Counted from the first letter of the stretch, positions 6,497 to 16,213 are shown. The stretch is 64,000 bases of DNA from Bacteroidota bacterium (GCA_029557895.1 JAKQHT010000021.1:1-64000); one strand, 5' to 3'. Notes: a model not told the origin generated them from the sequence alone. A program made the numbers and translations.

Positions 6497-8485
6497 TTAG
6501 TAAAGTTCCCTTAATTTTTTGAGCTTTTCTTCCCATGTGGAGAGCTCGTCACGGTGTTTTTGTATGTTTTTCATGACATCTTTTACCAAAGGATTGCTCT
6601 CGTCCACATTAGAGAAAAACTGGAGATTGTTTTCTAACTGGTTAACATTGCTGCGGAGTTCGTCGATTTTTTTCCTGATAAAATTGTGTTCGTGGTCGAG
6701 CAGTCGGGTATCGTCGGGCTGGGCCAAATGTTCGAGTTTGTTCTCAAATTTGATAAGCTCTATTTCCGATTTTGACATTTTTAAGTTGCCAAACAAGCCG
6801 TCAAGAACCCTATTGAACTTGCCTTCGATAAAGCGCTTGTTTTGTGGTACTTGCCCAATGGCTTTCCAGGCATCTATGTTTTGTTTGATGGTTTCGATGT
6901 CAGTTTCCGGATTGCCGCTCAATTTCAGTTCTTTGAGTGTGTCAAGCAATTTTGTTTTCTTTTCAAAAGCATCAAAAAGTTCTTGGTTTTCTGACTTGCG
7001 CTCGGCGTGGAGCTGATCAAAATAATGGTTGCACGCAGTCTTGAAACGCTTCCAGATCTTGTCGCTTTCCTTCCTTGGAACATGCCCAATGGCTTTCCAG
7101 TCCAATTGGATTTTTTTCATCAATGGGGTTGTCGCATCAAAATCTTTGTTGTCTTTGTTCTCTTCGGCTATTTTGACGAGTTCCAGTTTTTTTTGAAGGT
7201 TGTCGTACTGGTCTTTCTTGAGGTGTTTGTAAAAATTGTTCTTCTTGCGGTTAAAGCTCCTGACGGCTTCTTTGAATTTTGCCCAAGTGGGTTCGTTGTC
7301 CTTGTTGGGAACTTTTCCGGCCTTGAAAAACTCTTGGCGCAGTTCTTCGGTTTTTTGGATTTTTTTTTGCCAGGCTTGATGTGTGCTCGTTGGGTCTTGA
7401 GCAATTGAAGCAATCTTTGCAATGATGTCTTCTTTCTTTTCCAGATTGGCCTCATGGATCTTGTCAATATCTGCCAGATATGCTTGCCTTTTGTCGTGGA
7501 TGGCCTTTGTGGCGTTGCTAAAGCGTTCCCAGATTTCTTCTCTGTGTTCCCTGTCCACCGGGCCTAAATCTTCTTTCCACATCTTGTGGAGCGCCTGCAG
7601 CTCCCGGAAAGCTTTGTTGGCATTGTCTTCATTGGCAAGGGCTTCGGCACGCTCGATGATTTTGAGTTTTTGTTCAAGGTTGTGCTTGAAGTCCATGTCC
7701 CGAAGGTCGCGGTTGAGGTGCAGGAAGTCGTAAAAAATCTCAACGTGGTGGTGGTAGGTGTTCCAGGTGTCGTTGTACTTCTCACGCGGTATCGGTCCTG
7801 CGTTGCGCCATTGCTCCTGTAACTCCTTGAAGTGCTTGTAAGTGGTGTTGATGTTTTCTTCAACGTTGAGAAGTCCTTTGATGTCCTCGATGATCTGAAG
7901 CCGTTTTTCAAGGTTGGCCTTGTGGGTGGTTTCCAGATTTTTATAGTATTCGCCGAGATTTTTCTTATACTCGGCATAAATGCTATTGAAACGTTTCTTT
8001 ACGGGACTTGTAAAATAAAAATCTATTTCATCGCCGCCATCGGCAAGAAATTCTTCTTTTTTCTCGTCGAGCTTTTCAGAAAACTTGGCGTTGAATTCCG
8101 TTCGGATTTCATCAACGTGCGACTTGATGGTCTGGATCTTTCGATGCTTCAAAAGATGTTCAAGCTCATCTGCCAGTTGCTCGATGGACATGGCGTGATA
8201 GTCCTTTTCTTCAATGGCATGCCTATCGGCGTTGTCAGAATCTTCGGCATCTTCCGCATTGGCTGCGTCAATCTCGTCCACATGGTTTTTGGGTGTGCTT
8301 TCGGATGCTTGGGGCTGGGGCGAATCTTCAACACTTGCCTCGGTGGTTTGCGGTGTGTCGTTGTTATCTGAAGCGTTATCGTGGCTATGCTCCAAATCGG
8401 TTGTGATTGACGATTCGGTCGTTTGTTCTACGCTCGATACTTTTTCTGTTCCATCTGCATTTTGCAGGTTGTCATTCTCTGGCAT
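6497..8485 (-). CDS. DUF349 repeat protein
   Basis: This 662-residue protein begins with about 100 acidic, low-complexity residues (many Glu, Asp, Ser and Asn). The rest is built from charged helical repeats of roughly 70-80 residues with recurring Trp signatures such as LQEQWRNAGPIPREKYNDTW and KIQLDWKAIGHVPRKESDKIW. These are DUF349 repeats; I count about five. DUF349 proteins are widespread in Bacteroidetes and their biochemical role is not settled. No signal peptide or membrane segment is visible, so it is probably cytoplasmic and largely coiled-coil. It has its own upstream region of 86 bp after aroE and is read towards mazG. Confidence 0.85.
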   Translation of the reverse strand: MPENDNLQNADGTEKVSSVEQTTESSITTDLEHSHDNASDNNDTPQTTEASVEDSPQPQASESTPKNHVDEIDAANAEDAEDSDNADRHAIEEKDYHAMSIEQLADELEHLLKHRKIQTIKSHVDEIRTEFNAKFSEKLDEKKEEFLADGGDEIDFYFTSPVKKRFNSIYAEYKKNLGEYYKNLETTHKANLEKRLQIIEDIKGLLNVEENINTTYKHFKELQEQWRNAGPIPREKYNDTWNTYHHHVEIFYDFLHLNRDLRDMDFKHNLEQKLKIIERAEALANEDNANKAFRELQALHKMWKEDLGPVDREHREEIWERFSNATKAIHDKRQAYLADIDKIHEANLEKKEDIIAKIASIAQDPTSTHQAWQKKIQKTEELRQEFFKAGKVPNKDNEPTWAKFKEAVRSFNRKKNNFYKHLKKDQYDNLQKKLELVKIAEENKDNKDFDATTPLMKKIQLDWKAIGHVPRKESDKIWKRFKTACNHYFDQLHAERKSENQELFDAFEKKTKLLDTLKELKLSGNPETDIETIKQNIDAWKAIGQVPQNKRFIEGKFNRVLDGLFGNLKMSKSEIELIKFENKLEHLAQPDDTRLLDHEHNFIRKKIDELRSNVNQLENNLQFFSNVDESNPLVKDVMKNIQKHRDELSTWEEKLKKLRELY

Positions 8486-8571
8486 TGTTGCAATTTTTTT
8501 AAGTCCTAAAAAACTTTAAGGGTTAAATATAATAACAACTCGACAGACTACAAAGAAAAAAGCAAGGTAGG

Positions 8572-9309
8572 CTATTCTGAAACCCATATTTCCCACGATT
8601 TCTCGGCTTGGAGCTCAAGCATTTTAGCGCCATTGGATATGGTGGCGCCTTTTATTTCACCACATATCAAAAATTTTGTCTGTATCGGGTTGTAAATTAA
8701 ATCGTAAAGTAGATGGGCCTCAGATACGGCATCGTAGGGAATCTCCGGGCACTCGTTAACGTTTGGATAGGTGCCGATGGGTGTACAGTTGATGATGATT
8801 TGGTGTGCCTTTATGATATCTTCCGTAAGGCCTCCAAAAGTATATCTGGCTTCCGGTCTGGGTGTTCTCGAAACAAAGTTGCAGGGAACGTTAAGCTGCT
8901 TGAGTGCAAAGTTTATGGCTTTTGACGCGCCTCCTGTGCCCAGAATAAGTGCATTTTCGTGATGTGGAGCCAGAAGCGGAAAGATGGATGCCTGAAAACC
9001 CAGGTGGTCGGTATTGTATCCTTTGAGCTTTCCGTCGGAACCTATTTTGATAGTGTTTACCGCACCGATTTCCTGTGCTACACCATCCACTTCGTCCAGA
9101 TATGGGATGATGCTCTCTTTGTATGGGATGGTTACGTTGAGCCCCAAAAGATTGGGATTGTTCTTGATGACCTCCGGAAATTGGGAAATGGTGTCGAGGT
9201 CAAAATTGTCATAAGAATAGTCCAACCCTTCCTCCTCAAATTTGGCCGTAAAGTGGGCTTTAGAAAACGAGTAAGATATGTCTTTACCTATCAATCCAAA
9301 ATCAGTCAT
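8572..9309 (-). CDS. aroE: Shikimate dehydrogenase AroE
   Basis: AroE reduces 3-dehydroshikimate to shikimate with NADPH in the chorismate pathway. Numbering from the chosen start, the shikimate-binding Ser pair is Ser14/Ser16 (YSFSK), the catalytic Lys64 lies in NVTIPYK, Asp101 in GYNTD, and the NADP loop is GTGGASK at 124-130; the C-terminal MLELQAEKSWEIW matches the family. A longer frame extends 13 codons upstream to 9348, but the ATG at 9309 aligns with the family N-terminus (MTDFGLIGKD). It overlaps the stop of the preceding DUF368 gene by eight bases (ATGACTGA), implying translational coupling. The protein has 245 residues, slightly short but normal for flavobacteria. Confidence 0.95.
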   Translation of the reverse strand: MTDFGLIGKDISYSFSKAHFTAKFEEEGLDYSYDNFDLDTISQFPEVIKNNPNLLGLNVTIPYKESIIPYLDEVDGVAQEIGAVNTIKIGSDGKLKGYNTDHLGFQASIFPLLAPHHENALILGTGGASKAINFALKQLNVPCNFVSRTPRPEARYTFGGLTEDIIKAHQIIINCTPIGTYPNVNECPEIPYDAVSEAHLLYDLIYNPIQTKFLICGEIKGATISNGAKMLELQAEKSWEIWVSE

Positions 9310-10321
9310 TTGATTTTCTGGTTTTATGTCCGTACCATTCAAGAGCAAGAACGATTAAAATTCCCAGTACAATATACGCAATAGCAAGATAAGTTTCACT
9401 ATTTAATTGCGGAATATACCGCTCGTAGTTGGCCACGATCTTCGATCCTGTCGAATCAAACATAAAACTGCCATCTTCTGAAAGTTTGTAAATGGTTTTT
9501 TTCCAGGGCCAAACAACACCAAGACTGCCAACTATGAAGCCAATGATAGAAGATATGGTAATGTCTTTATAGTGTTTGAGAATATACGTGAGCAAATGCG
9601 AAAATGTGACAAGTCCAGTGAGCGATCCAAAGGTAAACACTGCAAGCACTTGGAGCAGACGGATCCTGGATGGATTGTTCACAAAACTGAAATCGGCCCT
9701 GAACAGGTCATAAATCGTGTCAGAAAGTGCATTGACCGAGTCAACCAACAATAGTACGTAATTGCCAATGAGCATCAAAATGAACGAACCGGAAAAACCC
9801 GGTAACGTCATGCCCGAAACACTGATAATACCACAGAAAAACACAAACCAAAGGTTGTCGTTTTCTTTTGCCGGGTCGAGAAAACTAATGCTGACCCCGA
9901 GTATGGTACCGATGATGATGGCCAGAATGGTCTTGTAGTTCCATGCCTTAAAGTCTTTGTTGATGTAATAGATGGACCCGATGATCATCCCAAAAAACAT
10001 GCTCCATACGTAGAGTTCATAGTGTACCAAAAAGTAATCAAGGATTTTTGAAACGCTAAAGAAGCTCACTATCATCCCAAAAAACAGTAGCCCAAGAAAA
10101 CGACCGTTTATGTAGCGATAGAACGACCTGAACCTGCCATTGAGCAACAGCTTAAAGGCTGTTTTGTTGACCTTTTGCAGTGAGTAGATAAATTCTTCGT
10201 AAAAACCGGCCACAAATGCCACGACACCGCCCGAAACACCGGGTACCTTGTTTGCTGCACCCATGCCAAGGCCTTTGATAACCAAAAATATCCTGTCTCT
10301 TAATGTACGGGTGCTTTGCAT
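9302..10321 (-). CDS. DUF368 membrane protein, second copy (undecaprenyl-phosphate translocase family)
   Basis: This polytopic membrane protein has 339 residues. It shows the two DUF368 signatures: KVPGVSGGVVAFVAGFYEEF near the N-terminus and LPGFSGSFILMLIGNYV in the middle, an inverted-repeat layout. DUF368 proteins (PopT) were identified as translocases that return undecaprenyl phosphate to the cytoplasmic face, recycling the lipid carrier for peptidoglycan and other surface polymers. The start used (MQSTRTLRDRIF) lies one base after the stop of the neighbouring paralogue; a longer in-frame start at 10378 would overlap that gene by 56 bases. It sits between its paralogue and aroE in one operon. 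Confidence 0.85.
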   Translation of the reverse strand: MQSTRTLRDRIFLVIKGLGMGAANKVPGVSGGVVAFVAGFYEEFIYSLQKVNKTAFKLLLNGRFRSFYRYINGRFLGLLFFGMIVSFFSVSKILDYFLVHYELYVWSMFFGMIIGSIYYINKDFKAWNYKTILAIIIGTILGVSISFLDPAKENDNLWFVFFCGIISVSGMTLPGFSGSFILMLIGNYVLLLVDSVNALSDTIYDLFRADFSFVNNPSRIRLLQVLAVFTFGSLTGLVTFSHLLTYILKHYKDITISSIIGFIVGSLGVVWPWKKTIYKLSEDGSFMFDSTGSKIVANYERYIPQLNSETYLAIAYIVLGILIVLALEWYGHKTRKSND

Positions 10322-10322
10322 A

Positions 10323-11288
10323 TTATTGTGCTTTTCTACTGCCCAATCGTTCCAGAACAAAAATGACCAAAAATCCAATTATGGCTGCAAAGATGGCCGA
10401 TAACAATTGGGTGTCGCCGTCAAAGTTTGATGGTAGGATGCTCTTTTCAACAAATGGTACCTGTTTGCCATCACTATTGGTCGTATAACGGATTACTTCT
10501 TTCCAGGGCCATATTTTGTTCAATGCTCCGACCATAAAACCGGTCAATAAAGCAAGCGTAATGTTTTTATGGTGTTTGAACATCCAATTCAATGTACCTG
10601 AAAATACTTTTATGCCTACAACTGCACCAAGGCCAAAAATGATGACCTTGCCCAATGCATCCAAAATCGCATCGCTGTTGAGGGTTGTAACACCTTCGAT
10701 CAACTGCGTGATAATGCCAATGACCGTCTTGTATGCGCCCAAAAGCAAAAGGATAAACGCCCCGGAAATCCCTGGAAGTATCATGGCTATTATTGCAATA
10801 AATCCTGCAAAAAACAGAAACCACGCACTGTCGGGCGATCCTATGGGTTCTGTGACGGTTATCCAATACGAAAATGCCGATGCAAGTGCCAAAGCCACGA
10901 TGGCGGGCACGCTCCAACGTGTTATTTGTTGCCCAACAAAGACGATGCTCGCTACAACCAATCCAAAGAAAAAGGCCCAAATCAAAATAGGGTAGTCGTG
11001 CAAAAGCCAACTGATAAGGTTTGCAAATGTCAGAATGCTTATGAAGATGCCGCTTAAAAGTACCGCCAGAAATGATAGATTGTAATGATGCCATGCCTTG
11101 ACAATGCCCTTTTCTTTCCAGATTTTGAAAAATCCCAAATCTATTTTATGGATAGTCTCTATCAGCTCTTCGTAAATACCGGAAATAAAGGCAATTGTAC
11201 CTCCGGAAACACCCGGCACAACATCTGCAGCACCCATGGCCATCCCTTTTAGCCAGAGAGCGGTATAGTTTAAAACGCTTCTTTTCAT
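10323..11288 (-). CDS. DUF368 membrane protein, first copy (undecaprenyl-phosphate translocase family)
   Basis: This 321-residue polytopic membrane protein is a paralogue of the gene directly downstream. It carries the same motifs, DVVPGVSGGTIAFISGIYEEL at the N-terminus and LPGISGAFILLLLGAY in the middle, and the shared phrase for the ends of the helices (GFMVGALNKIWPWKE against GFIVGSLGVVWPWKK). It is first in a three-gene operon with the second copy (one base apart) and aroE. A near-consensus -7 box TACCTTTA lies at 11323-11316 on the minus strand. The family is known to flip undecaprenyl phosphate. Why two copies are kept side by side is not explained by the sequence. Confidence 0.85.
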   Translation of the reverse strand: MKRSVLNYTALWLKGMAMGAADVVPGVSGGTIAFISGIYEELIETIHKIDLGFFKIWKEKGIVKAWHHYNLSFLAVLLSGIFISILTFANLISWLLHDYPILIWAFFFGLVVASIVFVGQQITRWSVPAIVALALASAFSYWITVTEPIGSPDSAWFLFFAGFIAIIAMILPGISGAFILLLLGAYKTVIGIITQLIEGVTTLNSDAILDALGKVIIFGLGAVVGIKVFSGTLNWMFKHHKNITLALLTGFMVGALNKIWPWKEVIRYTTNSDGKQVPFVEKSILPSNFDGDTQLLSAIFAAIIGFLVIFVLERLGSRKAQ

Positions 11289-11613
11289 TAATGGTCAGGG
11301 TTAGATTGTATGGGCTAAAGGTATGTATTTTTTAGAGCTTGTTTAAAATTTTTGTGGCCAAAATTTTCTATGACATTTTTTGTGATAACGGTTTTTGGAT
11401 TTGAAATGTTGCAGGCCAACGAAGCCGAAAACTTTCGGTTGGGCACTAAAGTTCGGAGATGTATAAAAACCTTGATCTATGCACTGAAACCGCAATCTTG
11501 CAAAACCGATATGGGCGGGCGAAGCCATTTTTCAAGCAATTTTTTGAAATTACTTTGAAGTTCTACATTGAAATTAACTTTGGCTTTTATTTAAAGCAGT
11601 GGACGGACAGGTT
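11289..11613. other. Intergenic region with a hairpin; possible interspersed repeat
   Basis: These 325 bases lie between a TPR gene and the DUF368 operon. I find no convincing gene. Short overlapping frames exist on both strands (11352-11558 plus, 11343-11528 minus), a pattern more typical of a structured non-coding repeat than of a gene. A hairpin CCGAAA-AC-TTTCGG stands at 11425-11438, flanked by CCAAC and GTTGG. Confidence 0.4.
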
Positions 11614-13023
11614 TCAATGTTTAAACTTTGATTCTGCGATAAGGTCTTTTATGAATTGCATTTTTGACACCATTGGGAACAGTTCGGTCAATATATAATC
11701 GAGTTCGGGGTTGAGTTTTAGCCCATTTTTTAAGTGGAAATGGCCTTTGTCTGTTTCTAAAAGCGAAAAGTAAATACCTGCCAATCGGTATTCGATGTCG
11801 GCCGTATTGGGATGAAACCCGACTGCTTCCTTCAAGCTGGTGCAGGCGGTTTCAAAATCGCCCAATTGTATCAGGACATCTGCATGGTTGAGCCAATTGT
11901 CCAAACTTAAGTTGCCATAGATAAGTGTATTTTTGTATCCGTTTTCTGCTTCTTCCAGAAAATTCAACCGCAGGTTGATCTGTGCATAGAGTTTCCAATA
12001 GTGTCCGTTTTCGCTATCGATGCCAATGGCTTTGTTGATATAGTAGAGGGCTTTTTGGTAGTTTTTTTTCCTGTAATAATATTTGGTTATGGCTATCCAG
12101 CCTTTGTCGAGCAATGGGTCTTCGTGGACGGTCTTGTAATAATATTGTATGGCATTGTCAGATTCTTTTAGCTTCTCATAGCAGTTGCCAATGCGTAACA
12201 TGGCATACGATGTGGGTTCATTGAGTGCAAGGGTAATCTTGTAGTTTTCAATGGCTTCTCTGTACAGTTTCATTTTTTCGAGCGCTTTGCCCTTTTCGAG
12301 GTATGCGCCCGCAAAAGTATCGTCAGAAATGATTGCAAAATCGAAAGCAGAAACAGCCTTTTCGTATTCCTTGGTCTTGTAGTATTGCCTGCCCATCTGG
12401 TGCCAGGCCACTTCGCTGTATGGATTTTTGTCGAGGTATTTAGTTAAAAAATTAATGGCATCTTGTTCGAGTTCCAAATATTCAAAGCAATATATAATGT
12501 TGTACAGTGACGAATAATCTTCGTAGTCGAGCTCGAGGCATTTGATGAAGTAATCCTTGGCATCCCCAAACTGTTCCATATAAAGATATTCCATACCGAT
12601 AAGTGCATAGATGTCGGCTACGTCTTCATCTTCGCTCACAAGATTGAGGGCGATGGTCAGGGTGTCTATTGCTTTTTGGTGTTCGTCGCGTTTAGATAGG
12701 ATACTGGCTTTTTGTATGTAAATTTCCTCGTTGGTAGGTTCAATTTGGTATAGGGTGTCCAACAATTTTTCGGCTGGCTGCAACTTGTCTTCGAGCACAT
12801 AGATTTCTACCTGCAACAATTTTATTTCCACAGAGGCAGGGTGCTGTTCCAGCCCCATTTTTATGGCTTTCTTTGCGAGTGCTATTTTTCCCATTTCGAG
12901 ATAATGGGTCGCTATGACTTCAAATTCGGCTGAATCAAAAAACTGGACGTTGTTCGTTTTCAGCATGGACTCAAACTTTGTTAGGGAGTATTCGTAGTTG
13001 TCATCACTTTGGCTGAATTTCAT
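11614..13023 (-). CDS. Tetratricopeptide repeat protein
   Basis: This soluble protein has 469 residues and is made almost entirely of TPR helices from about residue 20 to the end. Typical units read as AGAYLEKGKALEKMKLYREAIENYK and SEVAWHQMGRQYYKTKEYEKAVSAF, with the Gly/Ala/Pro spacing of TPR pairs; roughly 12 units can be counted. There is no signal peptide. TPR proteins are scaffolds for protein complexes and the partner cannot be deduced. It is transcribed in the same direction as the DUF368 operon but separated from it by 325 bases, so it is probably its own unit. Confidence 0.85.
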   Translation of the reverse strand: MKFSQSDDNYEYSLTKFESMLKTNNVQFFDSAEFEVIATHYLEMGKIALAKKAIKMGLEQHPASVEIKLLQVEIYVLEDKLQPAEKLLDTLYQIEPTNEEIYIQKASILSKRDEHQKAIDTLTIALNLVSEDEDVADIYALIGMEYLYMEQFGDAKDYFIKCLELDYEDYSSLYNIIYCFEYLELEQDAINFLTKYLDKNPYSEVAWHQMGRQYYKTKEYEKAVSAFDFAIISDDTFAGAYLEKGKALEKMKLYREAIENYKITLALNEPTSYAMLRIGNCYEKLKESDNAIQYYYKTVHEDPLLDKGWIAITKYYYRKKNYQKALYYINKAIGIDSENGHYWKLYAQINLRLNFLEEAENGYKNTLIYGNLSLDNWLNHADVLIQLGDFETACTSLKEAVGFHPNTADIEYRLAGIYFSLLETDKGHFHLKNGLKLNPELDYILTELFPMVSKMQFIKDLIAESKFKH

Positions 13024-13182
13024 AAGTTATAGTTTGGGTTTGTCGAAATAAATTTACTGTTATCGGTAGGAAAATATGGTTTTTCGCCCCAATGTTTTTA
13101 ACAAATTAATCAACACCTAACCCAAAAGGTTGAATTTTAGATTTTAATATCTGTTTTTCAGAAGTTTACACGCTAATTGAAG

Positions 13183-14373
13183 TTATAGCATTTTTTTGTG
13201 GATCTTGTCAAGAACAGAGAGAATAATCCCACAACCTTTGATAATTTCATCATTGCTTATGGTCAACGGTGGTGTAATCCGGATGGCTTTTGGTTCAAAA
13301 AGCAGCCAGAACAAGATCAATCCTTCTTTTTGGCAGGTAAGGATGACCTCGTTGGTGATTTCTGCCGAAGGTACCATGGCGGCCAGCATCAGGCCTTTCC
13401 CGCGTATTTCTTCTATGAGTGGGTGTTTTAAGTGTTTTCTGAAAAGTTGCTCTTTTTCGATAGCCTGTGGCATTAGATCGCTTTCGGTTACTTCTTTTAA
13501 GGTTGCCAAGGCTGCTGCAGCGATTACTGGATGGCCACCAAAAGTGGTAATGTGACCGAGTTTTGGATTGTCTTTTAGCGTGGACATCATTCCTCGTGAT
13601 GCTGTGAAAGCACCAATGGGCATGCCGCCTCCCAGGCCTTTTCCGGTTACCAGGACGTCTGGAACACAATTGTAATGTTCAAAGCTAAAGAGTTTTCCGG
13701 TACGGCCAATGCCGGGCTGTATTTCATCGAGTATTAGGAGTGCGCCCACTTCGTCGCATCGTGTCCTGACTTTGGCCAAAAAATTGCCGTTTGGTTCTAT
13801 AAATCCAGCGCTACCTTGTATGGTTTCAAGGAGTACCGCTCCGGTTTTCCTTGTGATTTGCTGGATGTCCTCGCTATTGTTGAAATCAATAAAATGCACA
13901 TCGGGGATCAATGGACGGAATGCTTTTTTACGCTCTTCGTAGCCCATTACGCTCATGGAACCCATAGTGTTACCGTGATATGCATTTTTGGCAGCGATGA
14001 TCTGGCTGCGTCCCGTAGCACGCCTTACCAATTTTAATGCGCCTTCAATGGCTTCGGTACCCGAATTGGTCAAATAAGTGGTTTCCAAAGAATCTGGCAG
14101 ATGTGTCGCTAACATTCGGGCGAGTTCAACAGCAGGCTCTTGGATGTATTCGCCATAGACCATCACGTGAAGGTACTTGTCGAGTTGGTCCTTGATGGCT
14201 TTCACCACTTTAGGATGTCTGTGGCCCAGCGTGCAGGCCGAGACCCCCGCGACAAAGTCAAGGTGGGCTTTACCGTTTGTATCATAGATGTAACTGCCTT
14301 CGGCCTTTGAAATTTCCATGGCCAAAGGATGTGGGGAGGTTTGTGCCTGATATTTTAAAAATGCTTCGGACAT
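13183..14373 (-). CDS. Class III aminotransferase (acetylornithine/ornithine type)
   Basis: This PLP-dependent aminotransferase of fold type I, class III, has 396 residues. The PLP lysine is Lys245 in VTGKGLGGGMP, the pyridine-binding aspartate is Asp216 in LDEIQPGIGRTG, and the phosphate loop is SGTEAIEGA at 104-112. This class transfers the distal amino group of substrates such as ornithine, acetylornithine or 4-aminobutyrate; the substrate cannot be told from these motifs. No arginine-pathway genes are nearby. It starts two bases after the stop of the OstA-like gene and is probably co-transcribed with it. Confidence 0.85.
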   Translation of the reverse strand: MSEAFLKYQAQTSPHPLAMEISKAEGSYIYDTNGKAHLDFVAGVSACTLGHRHPKVVKAIKDQLDKYLHVMVYGEYIQEPAVELARMLATHLPDSLETTYLTNSGTEAIEGALKLVRRATGRSQIIAAKNAYHGNTMGSMSVMGYEERKKAFRPLIPDVHFIDFNNSEDIQQITRKTGAVLLETIQGSAGFIEPNGNFLAKVRTRCDEVGALLILDEIQPGIGRTGKLFSFEHYNCVPDVLVTGKGLGGGMPIGAFTASRGMMSTLKDNPKLGHITTFGGHPVIAAAALATLKEVTESDLMPQAIEKEQLFRKHLKHPLIEEIRGKGLMLAAMVPSAEITNEVILTCQKEGLILFWLLFEPKAIRITPPLTISNDEIIKGCGIILSVLDKIHKKML

Positions 14374-14375
14374 TG

Positions 14376-16196
14376 CTATTCTTTTTTCAATAAATGGAGT
14401 TGGGGTTTGGGTTTGGCAGTCTTTTTCAGGTTTGTATTTTGCGAATCGGTACTTTTTGTGGCTTCTTCCGGAATGTTTCGGGCCGCTTTTGGCACTTCGT
14501 CTTCTTTGAGGTCTTTGGGTTTTGCATCTTCAACACGTTGGCGCAGAGCTTCGTCAAAGAAATCTTCTTGTGGTACGTACTCATCAAGCCCCCGGATTAC
14601 GGGAAGATCCAAAGGAGGGTCGTCCTTAAAGAGGTCTTCGACACTCTTGGGGCGCTCGTCCTCGCGCCATACAAAACCTCTTAATTTTCTGGCGCTTTCG
14701 GGAAATTTTGATTCGGGGTAAATTTCACCGTCTATTTGGTTGATGAAACGTGTCTCCACAACTTCATTGTCTTCGATCTTCATATTGATGCTCCCGGACT
14801 TTGATTTATTGATGCCGACCAATTCCTGCTTGTCGTTTCTCATAAAATAAATCACTTCTGCATTTTTGATGATGTCCACATTGTAGAGCTTGTTGTCCTT
14901 AAAAAGACCAATCAGCCGTTGTCCTTTTGTTTGGCTGTAACCGTCGCCCAGCGTGTCCTTGCTGACGATGAAGGCATCGTTAAATACCAAAAGCGAATCG
15001 AGCTGTTCTGTTTTGGGGTTTGAAATAAGATGAATGGTGTCGCCGGTCATCTGATTGCCAATGTTCCACAGTATGGGTCTTTTTTTGGTACTGAAAGCAT
15101 CGGTGGTAGCAAAACGGGCAAGATTGATAAGTTTGGTCAAGCCTGTTTTTTGGTCGGCGTGGATGGAATCAGCTTTGCCGCTCAAATCGCTTTTGTAGAG
15201 TTTGGCATTGTAATACGCCCGTGTGACGCGGTTTTCGGGTGGACCGTTCACGCGGATGGTGTCACTGTGTATGTAGATAGAATCGTTTTCTTGTACTGTG
15301 ATGGCCAACGCCCGTTTGGTAATAAATACAGAATCCTTTGCTTTCCATACTTCGGCATAGTGGCCTTTTGCAACGCTGTTGTTGAGGGTATCGGTAATCT
15401 TGATGTTGTTTGTGGCAGATGCAAAATCGATTTTTCTGTCAAAATACATGCTGTCTCCTTCAACAATCCTGTGGTCGTAATTGATTTTGGATTTTTTTAC
15501 AAAATAACCCGTGTCGTTTTCGGTATCATAAAATCCCCTTTCGCAGTAGATGGTGCTGGTCTCGCCAACAATTGTGGAAGGCCCGAAAAGATAGGCGTGG
15601 CCATTATCTGTATAATAGTCCAATTGGTTGGTGTTCAATGTGTATTGTGGGTTTACCAAAACCACATCTTTGACAAACTGGTATTTTTTGTTCTCCATAT
15701 AATACCTGCCTATCCTACTGGTAATGGTGCCCGACGAATCACGCACCACTTGTCCGCCGGTATTGTAATATGCTTGTTGCTTTACTTTGTCAAAGTGCAA
15801 TGTGTCGGTGGTAAGGACAGATTTTGGTTCGGTCAATACAACATCGCCGCTGGCAAATGCCAATTGGGTCTTGCCGCTGTATTCTACATACTTGGCAGTC
15901 ATGTTTACGGTGTCGCCCTGCTTCATGACCACATTGCTAAAGGCTTCTATAAAATCTTCCTTTTCGTAATAAATGGCCCTGTCGCACCACATATCGATGC
16001 CTTCGTGGGTAAAGTGTACTTGCTGCATATTGTCACGTGTGAAGACCGTTACGCCCGGTCCTTTGAGTGAATCCGAATTGACAAAAGGTGCATATTCTAT
16101 CTTGATTTTTTTTGAAATTGGTTTTTGTCCAAATCCCAAATTGAATATCAAGCAGGCAAGGAAAGCGAATAAATATAAAAACTTGAATGTTTTCAA
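14376..16196 (-). CDS. OstA/LptA-like periplasmic protein
   Basis: This 606-residue protein starts with a signal peptide (hydrophobic stretch around residues 5-22, cut near GFG-QKP). The body consists of beta-rich OstA repeats, for example DNMQQVHFTHEGIDMWCDRAIYYEKEDFIEAFSNVV and NMTAKYVEYSGKTQLAFASGDVVL, the jellyroll fold shared by LptA and the N-terminal part of LptD. Such proteins bridge lipopolysaccharide from inner to outer membrane. The C-terminal 100 residues are charged and proline-rich (several EDVPK/KPK-like stretches) and probably disordered. A -7 box lies just upstream. It is followed at once by the aminotransferase gene, an unrelated function. Confidence 0.8.
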   Translation of the reverse strand: MKTFKFLYLFAFLACLIFNLGFGQKPISKKIKIEYAPFVNSDSLKGPGVTVFTRDNMQQVHFTHEGIDMWCDRAIYYEKEDFIEAFSNVVMKQGDTVNMTAKYVEYSGKTQLAFASGDVVLTEPKSVLTTDTLHFDKVKQQAYYNTGGQVVRDSSGTITSRIGRYYMENKKYQFVKDVVLVNPQYTLNTNQLDYYTDNGHAYLFGPSTIVGETSTIYCERGFYDTENDTGYFVKKSKINYDHRIVEGDSMYFDRKIDFASATNNIKITDTLNNSVAKGHYAEVWKAKDSVFITKRALAITVQENDSIYIHSDTIRVNGPPENRVTRAYYNAKLYKSDLSGKADSIHADQKTGLTKLINLARFATTDAFSTKKRPILWNIGNQMTGDTIHLISNPKTEQLDSLLVFNDAFIVSKDTLGDGYSQTKGQRLIGLFKDNKLYNVDIIKNAEVIYFMRNDKQELVGINKSKSGSINMKIEDNEVVETRFINQIDGEIYPESKFPESARKLRGFVWREDERPKSVEDLFKDDPPLDLPVIRGLDEYVPQEDFFDEALRQRVEDAKPKDLKEDEVPKAARNIPEEATKSTDSQNTNLKKTAKPKPQLHLLKKE

Positions 16197-16213
16197 AAAG
16201 TGTCCCTTTTTGG

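Noticed and set aside
7832-8371. A 179-codon frame on the plus strand opposite the DUF349 gene
   Set aside because: The minus frame encodes clear DUF349 repeats; the opposite frame has no recognisable features.
15030-16070. A 346-codon frame on the plus strand opposite the OstA-like gene
   Set aside because: The minus-strand frame has a signal peptide and consistent OstA repeats; the plus-strand frame shows no domain pattern and is a shadow.
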